From assembly GCA_039029535.1 (NCBI GenBank), contig JBCCFW010000016.1:18072-82071 (forward strand): 64,000 nt of DNA, written 5' to 3'. Origin of the DNA: JBCCFW01 sp039029535 (GTDB taxonomy: Bacteria > Acidobacteriota > JBCCFW01). Of the stretch, positions 16,183 to 25,056 are shown piece after piece (the stretch's first letter is position 1; each line of letters begins with the position of its first letter). The notes under the pieces were generated by a model, which made no database searches, was not told the origin of the DNA, and was given only the letters and a program-made list of their open reading frames with translations. Made by a program: the position numbers and the translations under genes.

Positions 16183-17250
16183 CTACTCGAAGGAGAGGGC
16201 GCGCTGGAAGTCGGCGGGGCTGCTGCTGGCTTCCATGGCGGTCTCGAGAGTGATGACTCCCTCGTTGTAGAGCATCGTCAGGTGCTGATCGAAGGTCTGC
16301 ATCCCGTACTGGTCGCGACCGCCCTCGACGACGTCCTTGAGACCGCTCGTCTTCTCGGCGTTCTCGATGTAGTCCTTCACCGTCGCGTTGGAGCGGAGGA
16401 TCTCCATGGCCACGCGACGACCCTTGCCGTCGGCGCGGGGAAGGAGGCGCTGCGAGATGACCGCGCGCAGGGTGCCGGCGAGCTGGTAGCGAACCTGCTG
16501 CTGCTGGTGACCGGGGAAGACGTCGAGGATGCGGTTGATCGTCTTGACGGCGTCGGTGGTGTGGAGGGTGGAGAAGACCATGTAGCCCATCTCCGCCGCC
16601 TTGAGACCGGTCTTCACCGTCTCGAGGTCGCGCATCTCGCCGACGAGGATGATGTCGGGGTCCTGACGGAGCGAGGAGCGGAGGGCGTCACCGAAGCCGG
16701 GAGCATCGAACCCGATCTCGACCTGCGAGATCGAGGAGACGTTGTCCTTGTAGAGGAACTCGATCGGGTCCTCGATGGTGAGGATGTGAACCTTCCGCCG
16801 CCGGTTGATGAAGTTCATCATGCAGGCGAGAGTGGTCGACTTGCCCGAGCCCGTGACACCCGTGACCAGGGCGAGCCCACGGTTCTCGTCGGCGATCTCA
16901 CGCATCACCGGCGGCAGGTTGAGATCTTCGAAGTCCGGGATGGTCATCGGGATCTGCCGCAGCACGATCGCCGCGCTGTTGCGCTGCCGGAAGACGTTGA
17001 CTCGGAAGCGGCAGTCGTCGCCGAGCTGGTACGAGCCGTCGACCGGAACGCCGGTCTTGAGCTCTTCGCGTTGCGGTCCCTTGAGAAGGCCGTAGGCGAT
17101 CTTGGCCGTGTCGTCGGCGCTCAGCGGCGGGAGCCCGGGTGCGTTGACCAGGGCGCCGTTCTTCCGGAGCAGGGGCGGGCGTCCGACCTTGAAGTGGAGG
17201 TCGGAGACATCCGAGCCAATGAGACGTCTGAGGAGGTCGTCGAGTGCCAT
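16183..17250 (-). CDS. pilT: PilT-type retraction ATPase (first copy)
   Basis: A 355-residue ATPase of the PilT family with Walker A GVTGSGKSTT near 130, Asp box TIEDPIEFLY, Walker B ILVGEMRDLET, His box STLHTTDA and the retraction-specific region LRAVISQRLLPR. It probably powers type IV pilus retraction for twitching, adhesion or DNA uptake. It is first of a tandem pair, six bases before the paralogue. Which of the two is PilT and which PilU cannot be decided from sequence alone. ppiD lies 69 bp upstream on the same strand. Confidence 0.93.
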   Translation of the reverse strand: MALDDLLRRLIGSDVSDLHFKVGRPPLLRKNGALVNAPGLPPLSADDTAKIAYGLLKGPQREELKTGVPVDGSYQLGDDCRFRVNVFRQRNSAAIVLRQIPMTIPDFEDLNLPPVMREIADENRGLALVTGVTGSGKSTTLACMMNFINRRRKVHILTIEDPIEFLYKDNVSSISQVEIGFDAPGFGDALRSSLRQDPDIILVGEMRDLETVKTGLKAAEMGYMVFSTLHTTDAVKTINRILDVFPGHQQQQVRYQLAGTLRAVISQRLLPRADGKGRRVAMEILRSNATVKDYIENAEKTSGLKDVVEGGRDQYGMQTFDQHLTMLYNEGVITLETAMEASSSPADFQRALSFE

Positions 17251-17319
17251 GCTGCGTTCTCGTCGGTTCGGCGGATCCCTGGCAAGGGTACCCGGCGACG
17301 CGGCCGGGCCCCGAGGCGG

Positions 17320-19290
17320 CTACTGACCGACGGGAGCGGGAGCCGTCTGGCTTGCGGAGCCCGCGAGCGCCTGTCGGTATCCGGAGAGGAGCACGTCGTT
17401 GTTCTCGACCTGATCCTGGTTCGCGTCCCGCATCTTCGACAAGGTGCTGTCGAGCAAGAGTCGGTACGACTGGTTCCGGATGGTGGCGCTCAAGGTGCCC
17501 TTCTCGGTCGCAAAGCGCTCGGGATCGAACTCTTCACGCTCCTTCACGCGGAAGAGGACCGAGCCTCGGTCGGTGTCGACGACCGGGCCGATTTGCCCCT
17601 GCTCGGTGCCGAAGGCGGCGTCGTTCAGGTCCTGGGCGATGCCGAAGCCGGACACGAAGCCACCCTGGCGGATCTTGCCGGAGGACTGCACCGAGGGACC
17701 CTCGTCGGCCACCATGGCGGCGACCTCGCTGAGGTCGTCGGGCGTCTCGGCGGCGATCTCGCGGATCTCCTCGGCGCGGCTGCGGGCGAGGAGGGCGCCG
17801 CGGTCACGACGGGCGTCCTGCCGCACGCGGTCCTCGACCTCGTCGAAGGGCTGCGGCGAGGTCTCGCGGGTCTCGAGGACCTTGACGATGGCCTGACCGC
17901 TGGCGGTCGGCACGGGATCGCTCTTCTCGCCGATGTCGAGGTTGAAGGCCTGGTTCACGATGGACGGGCTGAGGTCGGAGGAGAGCACGTCCTGGCGGGT
18001 GACCCAGCGGGAGTCGTCCAGGCTCAGGCTGGCGGTCTTCGCGGCGGCGTCGAAGTCGGGGTTGTCGGCGTAGGCGGCGAAGAAGGCGTCCATCCGACGG
18101 TTGGCCTCGGCGCTGGCGGAGTCCGAGTAGAGCGCGTTGAGGATGCGGCTGCGGACCTCGGAGAGCGGCTTCGCCTTGCGGCCCTCGCCCTTGGTCAGGA
18201 GGATGATGTCGTAGCCACGGGTGGTCTCGATGGGGCCACGGATCTCGCCCTCTTCCATCTGGAAGAACTCGACGTCGAGCGACTCCTCGTGGGTGTCCTG
18301 GAAGAAGGGACCCATGTCGCCGCCTTCGAGCCGGGTCTCCTTGTCGTCGGACTCGGCGCGAGCGATCTCGGCGAAGTCCTCGCCGGCGCGGACGCGGGCC
18401 GCGATCTCCTCGGCTTCGCCACGAAGGAGCTCCCGGAGCGCCTCGTTGGCGCCCTGCGGCACCTCGACGAGGATGCGGCTGGCGCGACGCTGGTCGGCCG
18501 GCATCGTGTAGATGGCGTCGAGGTTCTCCTGGTAGTACGCCTGGACGTCGGCGTCGACGGCGAGCTCCTGCTGGATCTTCCGCGGGTCGAAGTCGAGCAC
18601 CTGGATGCGTCGGCCCTCGCCCTCGTCGTAGTCGTCGCGGTGGTCGTCGTACCACTCGCGCACTTCCTGGTCGGTGAGCTGCACGTTGGCGTCGTAGTGA
18701 CCGGGCTCGAAGAGCACGTAGTCGATGGTCACGGTCTCGTTCCGACGCCGCCACTCCTCTTCGAGGGCGCTGTCGGAGACGCTGATGCTCGACAGGAGGA
18801 GGTCGCGCATTCGATTGATCTGGACGTCGGCGGCGCGCTCGGCTTCGAAGTCAGCGTGGCTGGTGCCGCGGCTGTTGAGGAAGTCGTCGTAGGCCTGGCG
18901 GTCGAACACGCCGTTGGTCTGGAATGCGGGGATGTCCTTGACCTGCTGGGCGACCTCGGCGGTGCTCGGGGTCAGGCCGAGGCGCTCGGCTTGCTGACGG
19001 AGGAGGGCCCGGTTGTGGAGCCGCTCGAGGACGCCGTCCAGGTCCAGCATCGACTGCTGGTACTGGTCGCCGAAGGCCTGTCGGAGGCGGAACTCCTCGT
19101 CTTGCAGGTAGCTCGAGAAGGTCGCGGTGTCGATCTCGTCGTCGCCGATCTTCGAGACCCAGGTGCTGGCGCCCTGGACGCCGCTGCCCGCTCCGCCCCA
19201 CTGGACGAAGATCAAGATGATGAAGGAGGCGATGATCAGCCAGAGCACCCAGTGCAATGACTTGGTCTGTTCCCGAAACACCTTGAGCAC
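17320..19290 (-). CDS. ppiD: PpiD/SurA-like peptidyl-prolyl isomerase chaperone
   Basis: A 656-residue protein anchored by one N-terminal transmembrane helix (about 13-31, LHWVLWLIIASFIILIF), with the remainder periplasmic. It has a SurA_N-type helical region (about 40-200), a parvulin domain (about 265-375) with SRILVEVPQG and GGDMGPFF, and a second, degenerate parvulin-like domain (about 530-610). PpiD-type proteins assist folding of outer-membrane and secreted proteins leaving SecYEG. The length matches PpiD (about 620). GGAGGATCTCC lies just before the ATG. Confidence 0.88.
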   Translation of the reverse strand: MLKVFREQTKSLHWVLWLIIASFIILIFVQWGGAGSGVQGASTWVSKIGDDEIDTATFSSYLQDEEFRLRQAFGDQYQQSMLDLDGVLERLHNRALLRQQAERLGLTPSTAEVAQQVKDIPAFQTNGVFDRQAYDDFLNSRGTSHADFEAERAADVQINRMRDLLLSSISVSDSALEEEWRRRNETVTIDYVLFEPGHYDANVQLTDQEVREWYDDHRDDYDEGEGRRIQVLDFDPRKIQQELAVDADVQAYYQENLDAIYTMPADQRRASRILVEVPQGANEALRELLRGEAEEIAARVRAGEDFAEIARAESDDKETRLEGGDMGPFFQDTHEESLDVEFFQMEEGEIRGPIETTRGYDIILLTKGEGRKAKPLSEVRSRILNALYSDSASAEANRRMDAFFAAYADNPDFDAAAKTASLSLDDSRWVTRQDVLSSDLSPSIVNQAFNLDIGEKSDPVPTASGQAIVKVLETRETSPQPFDEVEDRVRQDARRDRGALLARSRAEEIREIAAETPDDLSEVAAMVADEGPSVQSSGKIRQGGFVSGFGIAQDLNDAAFGTEQGQIGPVVDTDRGSVLFRVKEREEFDPERFATEKGTLSATIRNQSYRLLLDSTLSKMRDANQDQVENNDVLLSGYRQALAGSASQTAPAPVGQ

Positions 19291-19669
19291 GGAGATCCTC
19301 CCGCGGGGGATGCGGTTTCGTTCGAGCGATGAGAAGGCAGCCTCGAAGCTCCGGCTCCGGCGATGGCCGGACCGGTCCGAGCGTCCCGAACGAAGGGCGG
19401 GATGATGTCACCGTCATCCTGGCCGTGCAAGGACGTCGAGGGGGTCTGAAAGGGGCCCTGAGACGCCTCCCACGGTCCTCGCGTGACGTCGCCCTCGTCG
19501 GCCGGCGGTGCGGCGGAACGGGGCGGTTCCGAGGCCAGTGCCATCCGGCTGCTCCCCGAGCGGGCGGATCGCCGGCTCGGACGGCGTGACGCTGGTGGAG
19601 GACCCGGTCCGAGAGGCATGATTGAGGGGGTGGGGAGGCTGGGCAGCCTCACCCGCCGAGGAACAGCCC
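19291..19669. other. 379-bp divergent intergenic region
   Basis: This non-coding gap separates the divergently transcribed ppiD and FecR-like genes, so promoters for both should lie here, but I find no convincing -35/-10 pair. The clear element is a hairpin at 19628-19654: GAGGCT/AGCCTC with a GGGC loop, extended by GGGT/ACCC across a 3-base bulge. It ends four bases before the GAGGAA ribosome site of the downstream gene. Short frames here lack coding character. Confidence 0.6.
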
Positions 19670-21148
19670 ATGGCCTCGAGCACCGTCTACCGGCACCTGC
19701 TGGATTACACCGTCACCTACCGGACGCTCTGGACCTTCGTCGGAGTGGTCTTCGCCTTCGGGGTGGCCGGCTGGTTCGCCTGGCAGCGCTTTCAGCCTCC
19801 GGGCCCCGAGGAGCGCTCCCGGCGCGAGATCAGCGGTGCCGAGCGCTTCCACGACAAGTCGGTGGAGTGCCTCTCCGACGCGACCCCGCAGGACCTCAAG
19901 AGGCGTCTCGAGCAGGGCCGCACCTTGGTGGCCCAGGCCCGCGAGGCCCACGAGGCGGGGCAGTTCGACGACGCTCAGGGCTGGGCGGCCGAGGCCCGCG
20001 AGGCCTTTCACGAGTTCCACGACGCGGTCTGCGCGACGCTGGGCTCGGTGGCCGACATCGTCGAGCGCTCGGGCAAGGTCGACGTCAAGAAGCTGAAGTC
20101 TCCCCGCTGGGTGCCCATCACCAGCGGCACGCGACTCCAGCCGGGCGACCGCATCCGCGTCGAGAGCGGCTCGATCACGATCCGGTACAAGAACGGCGAG
20201 CAGATGTCGCTGGAGCCGGGCACCCTCATCGCCATCCAGGACTACGTGCCGCGGGCGGGCGCCGACGACAAGCTGGAGGCCCGAATGGAGCACGGCGGCC
20301 TCACCTATGAGAGCAAGCCAGGCACGGACTCGGTCCTGCACACCAACCTCGACGTCGACGTGGCGCCCAACGGCGACAAGGTCGACATCCGCAATCCAAA
20401 GGGCTCCGACGAGCTCGACATGGTGTCGGTCTTCGGTGGCTCGAAGATCCTCCACGACGGCACCCAGACCCGGATGCAGGCCAACACGGCGATCCGGGCC
20501 CAGCGGGGGCGGGGCGGGAAGGTGTCGATGGGAGAGCCTCAGGTCATCCCGGACCGGCCGTCGCTGCTCGCGCCCATCAACGGTCGTGTCTACACCTACG
20601 AGAAGCCCGAGGGCGAGCTGACCATCTTCGAGTGGGAAGAGGTCGACAACGCGCCCAAGTACACCTTCCAGGTGGGTCGGAACGAGTACTTCGACCCCGT
20701 CCTCAACGCCAAGAGCACGACGGTCCCTCAGGGGCGGGTCGAGCGACCCTGGGAGGCCGAGATCATGGGCCTCCCGCAGGGCACCTACTTCTGGCGCATC
20801 GCGGCGATCGACGAGGACGGCAACTCCAGCCGCTGGAGCGAGTTGCGTCGCTTCACCATCGACAAGGGCACCAAGCCCAGCGAGGACCGGCCGCCACCGC
20901 GTCTCAAGATCCTGGGCACGACCCAGGCGGGCGACAAGGTCATCGTCCGCGGCGAGACCGACCCCTACGTGACGCTCAAGGCCTACGTGAACGACGTGCC
21001 CCAGCGGACGCTCTCGGTCGACGAGAACGGCTTCTTCCAGGACATGCTCATCGTCGGGCAGGAGGGGCTGAACGTGTTCCGGCTGGTGGCCGAGGACACG
21101 TACGGCACGAGGGCGGTCGAGGAATTCGAGATCTCGTATTCCTTCTAG
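19670..21148 (+). CDS. Membrane-anchored FecR-domain protein
   Basis: A 492-residue protein with one N-terminal transmembrane helix (about 17-37, TLWTFVGVVFAFGVAGWFAW). The rest is probably periplasmic: a helical, charged region (about 50-130), a FecR-like beta domain (about 145-250; GTRLQPGDRIRVESG, MSLEPGTLI), a fibronectin-III-like domain (about 300-400; FEWEEVDNAPKYTFQV) and a C-terminal Ig-like domain (VIVRGETDPYVTLKAYVN). FecR domains sense or scaffold envelope signals; the Ig modules resemble those of surface polysaccharide or peptidoglycan proteins. ATG 19670 is chosen for the GAGGAA seven bases upstream. Precise function unknown. Confidence 0.8.
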   Translation: MASSTVYRHLLDYTVTYRTLWTFVGVVFAFGVAGWFAWQRFQPPGPEERSRREISGAERFHDKSVECLSDATPQDLKRRLEQGRTLVAQAREAHEAGQFDDAQGWAAEAREAFHEFHDAVCATLGSVADIVERSGKVDVKKLKSPRWVPITSGTRLQPGDRIRVESGSITIRYKNGEQMSLEPGTLIAIQDYVPRAGADDKLEARMEHGGLTYESKPGTDSVLHTNLDVDVAPNGDKVDIRNPKGSDELDMVSVFGGSKILHDGTQTRMQANTAIRAQRGRGGKVSMGEPQVIPDRPSLLAPINGRVYTYEKPEGELTIFEWEEVDNAPKYTFQVGRNEYFDPVLNAKSTTVPQGRVERPWEAEIMGLPQGTYFWRIAAIDEDGNSSRWSELRRFTIDKGTKPSEDRPPPRLKILGTTQAGDKVIVRGETDPYVTLKAYVNDVPQRTLSVDENGFFQDMLIVGQEGLNVFRLVAEDTYGTRAVEEFEISYSF

Positions 21149-21165
21149 TCCAGCGGATCTTTCGC

Positions 21166-21257
21166 GCCTTGGCGTTGTTGCTCGTTGCTCGCCTACCAGA
21201 GCGTAGGCGTCGCTCCTCGCGCCTAGCCAAGGCACGAAATCTCTCGCTGGATTTCGT
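21166..21257. repeat. Palindrome-rich intergenic element upstream of mreB
   Basis: Consecutive inverted repeats fill this gap: GCCTTGGC (21166-21173) pairs with GCCAAGGC (21226-21233) and encloses GCCTAC/GTAGGC (21191-21208); directly after comes ACGAAATC/GATTTCGT (21234-21257). GCTTCGAAGC, a 10-bp palindrome, follows near 21301. The first stems could terminate the upstream transcript. The arrangement resembles REP/BIME-type repeats, which would recur in the genome; this cannot be tested here. Confidence 0.6.
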
Positions 21258-21321
21258 TTCGCTTGGCTGCTCTCAGCGTCGCTTCGTCACTCCGTGAGTG
21301 CTTCGAAGCTGCAAAAGGGCC

Positions 21322-21350
21322 TTCGCGGGAGGGCGGCGGTTCTGTAGACT
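21322..21350 (+). promoter_or_regulatory. Possible mreB promoter
   Basis: TTCGCG, a 17-base spacer and TAGACT (21345-21350) resemble the other promoters in this window. A second TAGACT follows at 21358-21363, inside a direct repeat of GTAGACT spaced 13 bases apart. The -35 box is weak. Confidence 0.4.
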
Positions 21351-21420
21351 GATTCCGTAGACTCAGGTCCGTGATCCGGGGATGGGCGAGCCCGGACGGT
21401 CCGGTTCGAGGAATCTTCAG

Positions 21421-22446
21421 GTGCTCGACGTCTTCAAGTCCCTCTTCCGGTCGGCCGACCTCGCCATCGACCTCGGCACCATCAACACCCGGATCCACGC
21501 GCGCGAGGAAGGCATCGTCGTCAACGAGCCTTCCCTCGTCGCCCGCAACACCCGCACCGGCGCCTTCGAGTCCTTCGGCCGCGAAGCTCACGAGATGCTC
21601 GGCCGGACTCCCGCCAACATCGAGGCGATCCGGCCCCTCAAGGACGGCGTCATCGCCAACTACGAGGCCGCCCAGGCGATGCTCGAGGCCTTCATCAAGA
21701 AGGCCCACGGCGGACGACGCTTCGTCCAGCCCACCATCGTCGTCGGAGTGCCCTCCGGCATCACCCAGGTCGAGAAGCGCGCCGTCCGTGACGCCGTCGA
21801 AGCCGCCCGGGCCGCCGAGGTCATCCTCGTCGAGGAGGCCATGGCCGCCGCCGTCGGCGCGGGTCTCGCCGTCGAGGAAGCCTCCGGCAACGTCATCGTC
21901 GACATCGGCGGCGGCACCACCGACGTGGCGGTCATCTCCCTGGCCGGCGTGGTCTGGAGCGCCTCCATCCGCGTGGCCGGCGCCGCCATGGACGACGCGA
22001 TCGTCAACCACGTCCGGCGCAACTACAACTTGCTCATCGGTGAGCGCACGGCCGAGAGCGTGAAGCTCCAGGTCGGCTCGGCCTACCCTCTCGAAGAGCC
22101 GCTGTCCTGCGAGGTCGCCGGTCGTGACCTCGTCGAGGGCGTGCCCTGCTCTCAAGTCGTCACCGACGAGGAGATCCGCCTCGCACTGGCCGAGTCCATC
22201 GCCCAGATCGTCGAGGTCGTGCGCACCGCCCTCCAACACACGCCGCCCGAGCTGTCCTCCGACATCGCCGAGCGAGGCATCGTCTTGACCGGCGGCGGCT
22301 CGCTCCTCATGCACGCCGACCAGTGCCTGCGCGAGGTGACGAGCCTCCCGGTCAGCCACGCCGAGGAGCCCCTGACCTCGGTGGTCCGCGGTGCCGGCGC
22401 CCTCCTCGACCAGCCCGAGCTCCTGGGCCGGATCGCGCTCGAGTAG
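21421..22446 (+). CDS. mreB: Rod-shape-determining actin homologue MreB
   Basis: A 341-residue actin-fold ATPase that forms membrane-bound filaments guiding lateral wall synthesis. The phosphate 1 loop DLGTINTRIH, the GIVVNEPSLVA strand, phosphate 2 loop DIGGGTTDVAV and the adenosine motif VLTGGGSLL are all present. I start at GTG 21421 because GAGGAA lies seven bases upstream and the conserved family N-terminus begins a few residues later; an in-frame ATG at 21382 would add 13 residues. It opens the mre-mrdA-rodA cluster, with an rRNA methyltransferase gene inserted before mreC. Confidence 0.95.
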   Translation: MLDVFKSLFRSADLAIDLGTINTRIHAREEGIVVNEPSLVARNTRTGAFESFGREAHEMLGRTPANIEAIRPLKDGVIANYEAAQAMLEAFIKKAHGGRRFVQPTIVVGVPSGITQVEKRAVRDAVEAARAAEVILVEEAMAAAVGAGLAVEEASGNVIVDIGGGTTDVAVISLAGVVWSASIRVAGAAMDDAIVNHVRRNYNLLIGERTAESVKLQVGSAYPLEEPLSCEVAGRDLVEGVPCSQVVTDEEIRLALAESIAQIVEVVRTALQHTPPELSSDIAERGIVLTGGGSLLMHADQCLREVTSLPVSHAEEPLTSVVRGAGALLDQPELLGRIALE

Positions 22447-22457
22447 CGCCGACTCCG

Positions 22458-23594
22458 ATGACCAATGGTCGGGCCGACTCCCGGGTCTGCCCCCATCAGA
22501 CCGCCTGCGGCGCCTGCGCGCTCCTCGACTCCACTCGTGAGGCCCAGCTCGCCCGCAAGCGGCGGGTCCTCGCCGAGCAGCTCGGGCACTACCCGCGGCT
22601 CGAGGACGCCCGGCTCCTCTCGTGCCTGGCCTCGGACCAGGCCTTCGACTACCGCTGCCGGGCGAAGCTCGCGGTGGGGCTCGCCGCCGGCAAGCCGCCC
22701 CGCTTGGGCTACTTCCGGCCACGCAGCCGCGAGATCATCGATGCCCCCAACTGCCGGGTGCTCGTTCCCGAGCTGCTCGAGACCAGCCGGCGGGTTCGCT
22801 CCTTCCTCGGGCGGGGGCGGATTCCCCGCGAGCTCCGGCACGTCGACCTCCGCTGCGGCAGCGATCCGACGCGGCAGCACCTGACGCTGGTCTTCCGAGC
22901 GGAGGGCCTGCCCCGGTTCCCCCTGGAAGCCCTCCATGAGCGACTGCCCATGGTCTCGGGCATGTCGTACAACGCCTCCCCCGACCCGGGGCCTCGCGTC
23001 ATCAAGGGGGCGGTCAAGCACCTCGGGGGCGAGCGGGGCATTCGGGTCGACTGCGCCGAGCTCTCGCTCCGGGTGTCCCCGGCCTCGTTCTTCCAGGTGA
23101 ATCTCACCGTGCTGCCGCTCATCCACGACCGGATGCAGGCCTTCCTGGGCAAGGGTGAGCTGCTGGCCGACCTCTACGCCGGCGTGGGGACCCACGGCCT
23201 GGCCCTGCGCGACGACTTCACGCGGGTCGCCTGCATCGAAGGGGCGAAGAGCTCGACACGCGATGCGCGGACCACGATCGAGGAAGAAGGAGTCGAGAAC
23301 GTCCGGGTCATCGCTTCGCCCGTCGAGAAGGCGTTGGACCGACTTCTCGAGCTCGGCCCCGACGCCGTCGTCATGAATCCCTCCCGGGCCGGGGCACGTT
23401 CCGACGTCCTCGATGCCCTCGCGGAGATCGGGTCGGTGCGCCGTCTCGTCTACCTCTCCTGTGAGCCCGAGACCCTGGCCCGGGACCTCGACCGTCTGGT
23501 CGACCTGGGCTTCGCGCTGGAGACCGTCGAGCCCGTCGACATGATGCCCCAAACCGACCAGGTCGAGGCCCTGGCCTGCCTGAGCTGGCCCTAG
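22458..23594 (+). CDS. RlmD/TrmA-family RNA (uracil-C5) methyltransferase
   Basis: A 378-residue SAM-dependent uracil-5-methyltransferase of the RumA/RlmC/TrmA family. It has an N-terminal iron-sulfur motif CPHQTACGAC with the fourth Cys in DAPNC, a SAM-binding YAGVGTHGL motif, NPSRAGA in place of the common DPPRxG, and the nucleophile motif LSCEPETLARDL. It would methylate a uridine in 23S rRNA or tRNA; RlmC, RlmD and TrmA cannot be separated here. The start is ATG 22458, 11 bp after mreB, on the same strand. Its position between mreB and mreC is unusual. Confidence 0.88.
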   Translation: MTNGRADSRVCPHQTACGACALLDSTREAQLARKRRVLAEQLGHYPRLEDARLLSCLASDQAFDYRCRAKLAVGLAAGKPPRLGYFRPRSREIIDAPNCRVLVPELLETSRRVRSFLGRGRIPRELRHVDLRCGSDPTRQHLTLVFRAEGLPRFPLEALHERLPMVSGMSYNASPDPGPRVIKGAVKHLGGERGIRVDCAELSLRVSPASFFQVNLTVLPLIHDRMQAFLGKGELLADLYAGVGTHGLALRDDFTRVACIEGAKSSTRDARTTIEEEGVENVRVIASPVEKALDRLLELGPDAVVMNPSRAGARSDVLDALAEIGSVRRLVYLSCEPETLARDLDRLVDLGFALETVEPVDMMPQTDQVEALACLSWP

Positions 23595-23648
23595 AGGGCG
23601 GTCTGGGCTCGGCGAGGCTACGGAACTCTTCCGCCGTTCGTCTCTTCT

Positions 23649-23687
23649 TGCTAAGATCTAAAGTACTTTCGAGGTCAATGCCTCGAA
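23649..23687 (+). promoter_or_regulatory. Extended -10 promoter and leader hairpin before mreC
   Basis: TGCTAAGAT (23649-23657) is an extended -10 box, with TTCCGC 17 bases upstream as a weak -35. The start would be near 23664. A 7-bp perfect hairpin, TTCGAGG-TCAATG-CCTCGAA (23668-23687), then lies at the very 5' end of the mRNA, seven bases before the AGAGG ribosome site. It may stabilise the transcript or bind a regulator. Confidence 0.5.
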
Positions 23688-23705
23688 CGCACTAGAGGTC
23701 TGGCG

Positions 23706-24551
23706 GTGAAGGAATCACTGCTCGAGCGTCATCACCTGGCCGTCCTGGCGACGGTCCTCGGCCTGGGGGTCGCGATCACCACGCTGGGGCTGCGGGCTCC
23801 CGACCGGCTGCTGCCGGTTCAGGAGCGAGGCCTCGCCCTGACCGCTCCCGTCGTCTCCCTCGGACACGGGGTGGTGCGCTGGTGCCAGTCGGCCTGGATC
23901 GGCCTCCTCGACCTGCGCACCTCTCACTCCCGCCTCGTGCGGACCGAGCGTGAGCTCCGGGATCTCCGGATCCTCCTCGACGAGCGGCGTGAGCTGGCCA
24001 TCGAGAACGACCGGCTGCGGCAGCTCCTCGACCTCGCCGAGCGGACCGAGCACCGATCGGTCGCCGCGCGCGTCCTGCATCAGGAGCGCGACACCGACCG
24101 CGTCCTCGTCATCGACCGAGGGACCGACCACGGCATCCTGCCCGATCAGGCGGTGGTCGCCCCGGGCGGCGTCGTCGGCAAGGTCCTCATCGCCACCCGG
24201 CGGGCCGCCAAGGTGCAGTGCCTCGTCGATCCCGACGGCGGCGTGGCCGTGCTGGTCGGAGAGGGCCGCCGACAGGTCCAGGCCGTCGTCCGCGGCGGCC
24301 CCGACGGTCGCCTGCGGCTACGTCATGTCGGACCTCGCGGTCGCCTGTCGGTGGGTGAGGTGGTCGTGACCTCGGGGCTGGATCAGGTCCACCCGCGAGG
24401 GCTGGTCGTCGGCACGGTCGAGTCCGTGCGCGACTTCGGGGGGCTCGAGCGTGAGATCACGCTGCGCCCCGCCGTCGACTTCGAACAGCTGGAGGAGGTC
24501 CTGGTCCTCGCTCCCGAGCCTGCCGCGCCCCAGCGCGTGGCGCGACGCTGA
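23706..24551 (+). CDS. mreC: Rod-shape-determining protein MreC
   Basis: A 281-residue bitopic inner-membrane protein that links MreB to PBP2 in the elongasome. It has one N-terminal transmembrane helix (about 12-30), a coiled coil (about 70-110, rich in RELRDLRILLDERRELAIEN pattern) and a periplasmic two-barrel region with the family segment VVAPGGVVGKVL. GTG 23706 has AGAGG seven bases upstream. It is followed by mreD after seven bases. Length and order match the conserved mreCD-mrdA-rodA layout. Confidence 0.93.
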   Translation: MKESLLERHHLAVLATVLGLGVAITTLGLRAPDRLLPVQERGLALTAPVVSLGHGVVRWCQSAWIGLLDLRTSHSRLVRTERELRDLRILLDERRELAIENDRLRQLLDLAERTEHRSVAARVLHQERDTDRVLVIDRGTDHGILPDQAVVAPGGVVGKVLIATRRAAKVQCLVDPDGGVAVLVGEGRRQVQAVVRGGPDGRLRLRHVGPRGRLSVGEVVVTSGLDQVHPRGLVVGTVESVRDFGGLEREITLRPAVDFEQLEEVLVLAPEPAAPQRVARR

Positions 24552-24558
24552 GCGGCTC

Positions 24559-25056
24559 ATGAACCGGAGACACCTCCTCCTCGTGCTCCCCGTGACGCTG
24601 CTCGTCGCGTGTCTCGTCACCGGCGGCCTGTCGGCCCTGGGCGTGACGCTCCTCGACCCCTTCCTCATTGCGACGGTGGTCCTCTGCTCCCGTCAGAGTC
24701 GAGGTCGCGCGCCGCTCATCGGTGCGTTGATGGGGCTCGTGCAGGACTGCGTGTCCGGCACCCTGCTCGGTCCGCGCCTTCTCGTCCTGGCGGTCGTGGG
24801 ACGTGCTTGCGCCGAGCTCACTCGTCAGCGCAAGAGCGAGCAGGCCGAAGACCGCGTGCTGTTGTCGGTGGGGGCGGTGCTCGTCGACTTGATCGGTCGA
24901 GCCTGCGTCGCCTTCACCTTCGGGCTCGAGTTCGGCGGTTTCGGCTTCCTCGCGATGCTCGTCGACGCCGTGCTCTGCTTCGTCGTGCTCACCCTGTCCG
25001 CCGCGCCCGTCGGAGGAGCGAGAGGTCGAAGACTTGTCCCGTCCCGCGGTCGATGA
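24559..25056 (+). CDS. mreD: Rod-shape-determining protein MreD
   Basis: A 165-residue membrane protein with about five hydrophobic helices (from LLLVLPVTLLVACLV at 6 to MLVDAVLCFVVLTL near 145). The DPFLIATVV and GALMGLVQDCVSGTLLG segments fit the MreD family. It supports elongasome activity with MreC. Sequence conservation in MreD is always low, so synteny is the main evidence. The start is ATG 24559. Its 3' end overlaps mrdA by 23 bases. Confidence 0.85.
   Translation: MNRRHLLLVLPVTLLVACLVTGGLSALGVTLLDPFLIATVVLCSRQSRGRAPLIGALMGLVQDCVSGTLLGPRLLVLAVVGRACAELTRQRKSEQAEDRVLLSVGAVLVDLIGRACVAFTFGLEFGGFGFLAMLVDAVLCFVVLTLSAAPVGGARGRRLVPSRGR

Noticed and set aside
16282..19260. 992-codon frame opposite pilT and ppiD
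   Set aside because: Antisense shadow of three conserved genes, with composition typical of complementary GC-rich codons.
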